From: Tachypleus tridentatus
Lineage: Eukaryota > Arthropoda > Merostomata > Xiphosura > Limulidae
Assembly (NCBI RefSeq): GCF_004210375.1
Contig: NC_134831.1
Span: 41,388,035 to 41,452,034 of the forward strand
Direction of reading: 5' to 3'
Length of the DNA: 64,000 nucleotides
Part shown: positions 36,501 to 42,500 of the stretch, in pieces
Layout: each line of letters opens with the position of its first letter
How positions within the stretch are numbered: the first letter of the stretch is position 1
Program-made: the position numbers and the translations under genes
Notes under the pieces: generated by a model
Database searches by the model: none
What the model saw: only the letters and a program-made list of their open reading frames with translations
What the model was told of the DNA's origin: nothing

Positions 36501-39500
36501 CAAGTGTAGAATCTTTTGAGTTATCGGAGGTGTTTGAACTGATGACCGTTCTGATCCAGGCACGGCTAATAACGCGGACAGATGGAATTGCAAACTTCAC
36601 GAATCATTTCACTTGGTATTTGAGTGCTTTTGCTTTCAATTGCTGCTCTCAGCTCATTGATTGTTGCAAGTTATTTGCAGTAAACGTTATCTTTAACGTA
36701 TCCCCATAAAAAAAAGTTGAGAGTTGTGAGGTCTGGTGAACGCGGGGGAAATTCAGTGCTACCTCTTCGCCCATTCCACATGTTCGGTAGATAGATTTTC
36801 GTCAAAATAGGCTCTCACATTATGATATTAGTGGGGAGGTACTCAATTTTACTGGAAATAAAACTCCTCATTTCCATATTGAACTCAAATGAGTGGCACG
36901 ACAGATTTTTGCAGCAAGTTCAGATAAACGAAACCAGTGACTGTGTTTTCGAAAAAGAATGGTTCAGTTACGCCCAACGCTGATAATCCACACCACACAG
37001 TAAACCCTGGTAAGTTTATGTGGTGTTCAACCGTAACATGCGGATTCTGAGGTGCCCAGTAGGTGTAATTGTGGCGATTAATTGAGCCATTTAACTTAAA
37101 TGTGACCTCATCACTCCAGACAATCTTGTTTGGAAACTGTGCATCCTCTGCAGATTTTGCCAGGTACAACTCACAAAATTCAACTCTCCGGTTAGGATCA
37201 TCTTCACTGAGGGCGTGGACTAATACCGGAATAAAACTTTTCCAATGAACGCGCTTCAACATGCGATGGACGCTCGATTTTGGGATTCCTGTCTCACAGG
37301 CTGTTTGCCGAACAGATTTTCTTGGAGATCGATGGAGACTTTCCAACAGTTCTGCTTCTCGTGTGGGACTGTTGGACGACCGCGGTCTTCCAGAACACCC
37401 TTTATGGACGTCTTGAACAGTTCTATTTATTCCAAACTTATTTCTGATGCGAGTAATGGTGAATCTCGTTGATGGATGTGTTTGAAACTCCCATCTAAAC
37501 CTCTTTACACTTCAGCTACGTTCTCACACTTCCAGTAACACTTTAAGATAAAATTCCTTTTCTCAAAGCTTAGTCTTGCTTCTGCCATTACTTCAAATCA
37601 GTTGCATCTGGAAAAAAGAAAGTTTGATTGAGTTATAATCATTCAAAGTGTGTATACATGTTTTTGGGACACTCTGTATATAGCAATTGGTATTTTTAGG
37701 AGGACGGGTGAAGTAATCTAAAAATATTTCTGATTAGGGCCTCCAATAATCCAGTGCCTACCGTGCTTCTCATTTTTTTTATTACACGAAATACAAAATG
37801 AATTCTCTGTTGTAATTTTTTCTAGATATACGATATCTCGAGAATGACTACTATTGTAATACGTACTATGTGCTAAGAAGTACTTCCTTCGCGAAGCGCA
37901 ACTAATTTCGAAAATATCGCGGATTAACACCTATGTTTGAACAGTACAAGGAATGCTGTAAGTAAAATGCTTGAATTGTTGATATTACTAACCGTTAGGC
38001 TACTTCCTCACCTTACTTCAATTACACAAACCTGCAAACTTAAATTTCATAAAAGTTGTTATGGTTTTAATAACGGATTTCCAATAAGTTAACTACGCAG
38101 ATTTCGAAAATAACATTATTTATTTCTATCACTAAATAACTTTATACAAATCAGATAGAAAATGTTACTTAGATGGAATGATTATTTCGTTTACCACAAT
38201 GAACATTTTTTATTATTATGTTTGTTAACAAACTATAAACAAACTGAGAAAAAGGGAAGAAGAATTGATGTTAAATTAATGTGCGTCTACAATCATCCTG
38301 ATTTTGTGTGTGTATGAAATTTACGTCTTTTAGTTTCTGTACTACGTTTTCTATGTATTGCGTCTGGAGCATCTCGTTTCAATGACCAGCAGTAATCAAC
38401 AATCACCCTGATGTTCCACCTTGTCTGATACTTTCTCTCCATTTTCCTGATGTCTTGATAAAACCTTTCCCTTTGTTCTTCACTGGTGGCACCGAGATTT
38501 TCAAGGAAATTATCAATATGTTAGCGTAAAAAACGAACTTTCAAGCTCATATTACAATCCAACTCTTTGAACTTGTTGAGCATGTTGTTAAAAATATTTT
38601 CATAATTTGGGTCCTTGTTGTCTCTTAAAATTTTTTCAGTAATATTTTTAAAGGCAATCTACACTTTATTCAACTTTTTTCATTGTCCTTTCGAACTGTT
38701 CATCCGAAATCAATTTCCTAATCTTTGGCCAAACAAAATCTCATCTTTAAATTTCGCTTCTGAAAAAGCTGAAAATTTCCCATACAGATAATGGAAACAG
38801 TTGCCATCTTCATCTAAGGCCTTTACAAACTGCTTCATCAGGCCAAGTGTTATGTGAAGTGAAGGTAATAGGACTTTCTTTGTGTCAACCACACTTTCAC
38901 GTTCAGTTTTTTCCTGTATCAGGCTGACTCTGTGTGAATGCTTATTTCGTATCCTGATGTTCCATTCACACACACACACCCACACACACATATGGAAAAA
39001 TTTGTGTAACCGGATTGTTGGCACAACAACATACAAAGGACTTTTGAGTCTCTACAAAGTATCCAACTATGTTCTTTGTATTTGATCTTATTATCATGGA
39101 TAAATTTTGGATTTTCGGACATTTCCTTCAAGTGAACTGGATGAGCAGTAGGAACAGATGTGTATATGTTATCATTGTGAAGAAGAACACCTTTTAAGAC
39201 ATCTTTTGGAGGAAACAATGAACAATCGCTATTCACTTGGTTCATAGACTGCAATTCCTAACATTGGTATTAAATCAGCAATATTGTTGCAATAAACCAA
39301 TGAATCTTTTTGTAAAAAGTATGGTATAAACTCTTTCTTACTAGTTCTGTACCAGTAAAATGATATTCCTGAAGAAAGTAAGTTCTTAGCCCGAAATCTG
39401 GACCCTCTAGTTCTCACTGGTTCCGTACCAGTAAAATAATGTCCCTGGAGCAAGTAAGTTCTTATCCTGAAATCTGGAACATCAAATCTCTGAAGAATTA

Positions 39501-42500
39501 TTTTCAAACCCCAAATCTCTCACCAAATCATTAAGTTTATCTTGTGTTTAAAGTTTTGGTTTACCAGACATTTCAGTTGAAAATAATCTCTATCTTTATA
39601 TATATTAACATCAGACACAGAATCAGATGAAAGTGTATCAAGAGTCTCTGGTGGAGTGAGCACAGGTTCAATGGCAACACGTTCTTTAGCAGGTTGAAGG
39701 TTCGGAGTTATTTCGAGTGTTTTAGCCTTGCGCGTTACATGAGCAAAAATAGTAGTCATTTACATGGAGTTTAGAATGCTAAAAAATAAATACTTTTTTC
39801 TTACCTTTAGTTCATTGTCTCAACTCTTTAACTTTCTGTGGAGCCCATGATTTGTTTTAGTCCCTAAGTTTTATTCCAAACTATTCGTAATATATTTTTG
39901 ACGAATTCTATAATGTTTTGCCTTTGTTTCTTTATAACAAATTTACCATAAATATAACAGAATATATTTGGGTCATTTATACAACCTTTTGTTACCATAG
40001 TGACGAAAAATATTGAAAAGAAAAAATAATATCAAAGTGCATGCACAAACAAATGCTATCCAGAAATCACACGTCATGCGGCTTATTAACCATTTATATA
40101 CCAGCGGTGTGTTTCTCGTGGGTCTTAGAACGATCAATAAGACTTATGTTATAATCAGTCTAGAGAAATCTGTAGCTTGTGATTGTCAACATTTTAAGCA
40201 TAACAAAATGTGGCTTGATTTCAATGAAAATGATTCACTTATGTAAAAGTACATATGACATTTTGTTAAAAATCAATACATTATATAGAAAATGGATAAC
40301 ATTTTGGATTAAGCACACAGAAATTACTGTAGAACTGGTAAAAATTTCAAAACAGTTGAAAAACAGGACTGTAATATAGACCATTAAGGTTTGCCAATTT
40401 GATGTTATTAGCTTGTTATTAAAAAAAAGTCAGTTTAAAAAAAAAATGTTTGTGGTTAAACAACACAAGTAATAATTTATACTATTGTTGGTTAAAACTC
40501 GAATATTTTTTTAAATTATGGTTTAAAAGCCGAAAGTTGATGAAGCATTAGAAACCTACAAGACTCTGAATTTAAATCCAAAATAAACAAATCAAGAAGA
40601 AAGAATGTGGAAAGAAACCATCCCCAGTTAAACTTACCTTTATCACAAATTCTACAAATATTTTTTGTTTCAGATATTCACGCAAAGTTACATACGTTAA
40701 CGTAACTAGACGTTCCTCATCATAAACTGATATATTAGAGAAGAGGTTAAATAAGAACACCCACCGCTGTAATCGAATAGTGGATTTTTACTGTCTTATC
40801 ATATAATTGCTGAGTTTTTTGTGGTAATGGTAGGTAAACCGTAGCTCTTTATCTACACAGCTCACGCAAGTCCTAAAAGACTGGTTATTTAGGTGAATTT
40901 ATAAAACTGGGGTAGTTTCATGATTTATAATTTACATACATGACAAACTTTAATACAACAACGTACAAAAAGTAGTTATTGTAGTTTTGCGTTAAAAATT
41001 CAGATTCCCCCAATAAATATAAAGCAATGGTGCCCAAATTATTTTAGTCTAAGGTTCCCTTGATCCGAATAAAAAAATAGTTGAGGCCTCAAACTTAAGC
41101 AAATACCTTAAAATTCGATTTTAAAATATCGACCCAACTACTTTAGCATGGCGATTGAAAAACAGTACTGTAGTAAAAACAGTATCAGCTATGATACTTT
41201 CGACATACTCTATCATTTAATTAATTCAACGTCCTCGTTTTCGGTCCATTTTTTGGTGGCAACCCCTTTGGAACACTGCTATAGAGTACCTATATGTCTA
41301 TTTACAACGTTTTATGACACCAGATATTTGTTGTCAATTCTAGGTAAACACTTTTGGATTTTCGACGGATACACAATTACTAGTGGTAGCCCACGTCCTC
41401 TGACTTACTTTGGACTACCTTCTTACCTGACACGTGTTGACGCAGTTCTAGAATGGCAGAAAAATGGAAAAACTTACTTCTTCTCAGGGAATCGCTACTG
41501 GAAGTATGACAGTAAGATGGGGAGAATGGATGAAGGTTATCCCCAATCCATCCAACGATGGCAAGGGGTTCCCATGAACATAGACGCTGTGTTTACATGG
41601 AAAAGTGAGTTCTGATTTTGTATTCCGACATTAGGAATACTGCTAACTTTGGTGTTTTCATTCAGTTCGAAATGGATAAGTACCAGAGAAATATGTGGAT
41701 TGAAAGAAATTAGGTTATGATAAAATTTAATATTAAGTTCTGTGTAGAAGAATCGGCTGTAACTTGAATTGGGTGTTTATACCCTAAAGGCGTTAGGAAC
41801 GATACTTTAAAATACTGCATTGTTCGATAGAACTGCTACCTCAGTTACCCAAAGTCAACTCTGTGGACTTATAACTCTAAAAAATGGAGCTCGATACCTG
41901 TGGTTGACACAGGGCAAATACAGTTACGACAGAAAGTGTTCGTACCCCTGTGTCGTGAGTAGTTTTTTCCTCATAACTTAAAAAGTATCATGATTAGGAT
42001 AATGAAAGTATAGTGTGTTATAAATATTATACTACCACACATCTACATAAATGTTTATATAAATTGAACGACAAATAAACTGTTTATAAACAAATAACAA
42101 AACATAGGGGCAGAAAGTGTTCGTGCAATCTACTTTAACGGTCAGTTATGTATCCTTTCAGGTGAATTATTTGGCGCAATCTTTCCTTAGAGCCCTCCAT
42201 GATCGTTTGAAAGTACTCGACTGGTATTTTCTTCCATTCTTCTTTATAGAAGGCCTCCAACTCTTGCAATTTTTTTCGGATGACGCTGATGAATCCTGGT
42301 TTTTAACTCATGTCAAACGTTTTCAATTGGGTTGAGATCGGGTGAGTGCGATGGCTACTCCAGAACTCTTATATGGTTCCTCTGCAACCAGGATTGCACA
42401 TATTTCGATGTGTGCTAATGGTAATTGTCGTGATGGAAGATCCATCGACGCCCAAGCCACAAGTTCCGAGCATTATTCTTGATATAAGTGCCTAATATAT

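Larger units (their letters stand above)
38290..39759 (-). pseudogene. Decayed copy of a repetitive invertebrate gene family of unknown function (ERFHQDI-type)
   Basis: Minus-strand pieces in order: [20 protein letters not shown] near 39759; LNDLVRDLG near 39510; [20 protein letters not shown] and [16 protein letters not shown] (39230-39400); [20 protein letters not shown] (about 39150); [35 protein letters not shown] (about 38860); [16 protein letters not shown] (about 38560); [20 protein letters not shown] and [10 protein letters not shown] (38370-38490). I recall the same series of motifs in many-copy uncharacterised proteins of cnidarians, aphids and other invertebrates, which suggests a mobile or selfish origin, but I know no function. 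A (CA)n expansion at 38969-38996 and a 77-bp tandem duplication at 39343-39496 disrupt the frame. Confidence 0.65.

Noticed and set aside
41026-41110. hAT-type MITE end (CAATGGTGCCCAAATTATTT)
   Set aside because: Resembles hAT termini, but no inverted partner or target duplication was found.
41148-41343. In-frame upstream extension of MMP exon 7
   Set aside because: Open by chance; the TTCTAG| acceptor with phase matching exon 6 and the hemopexin sequence order place the exon start at 41344.
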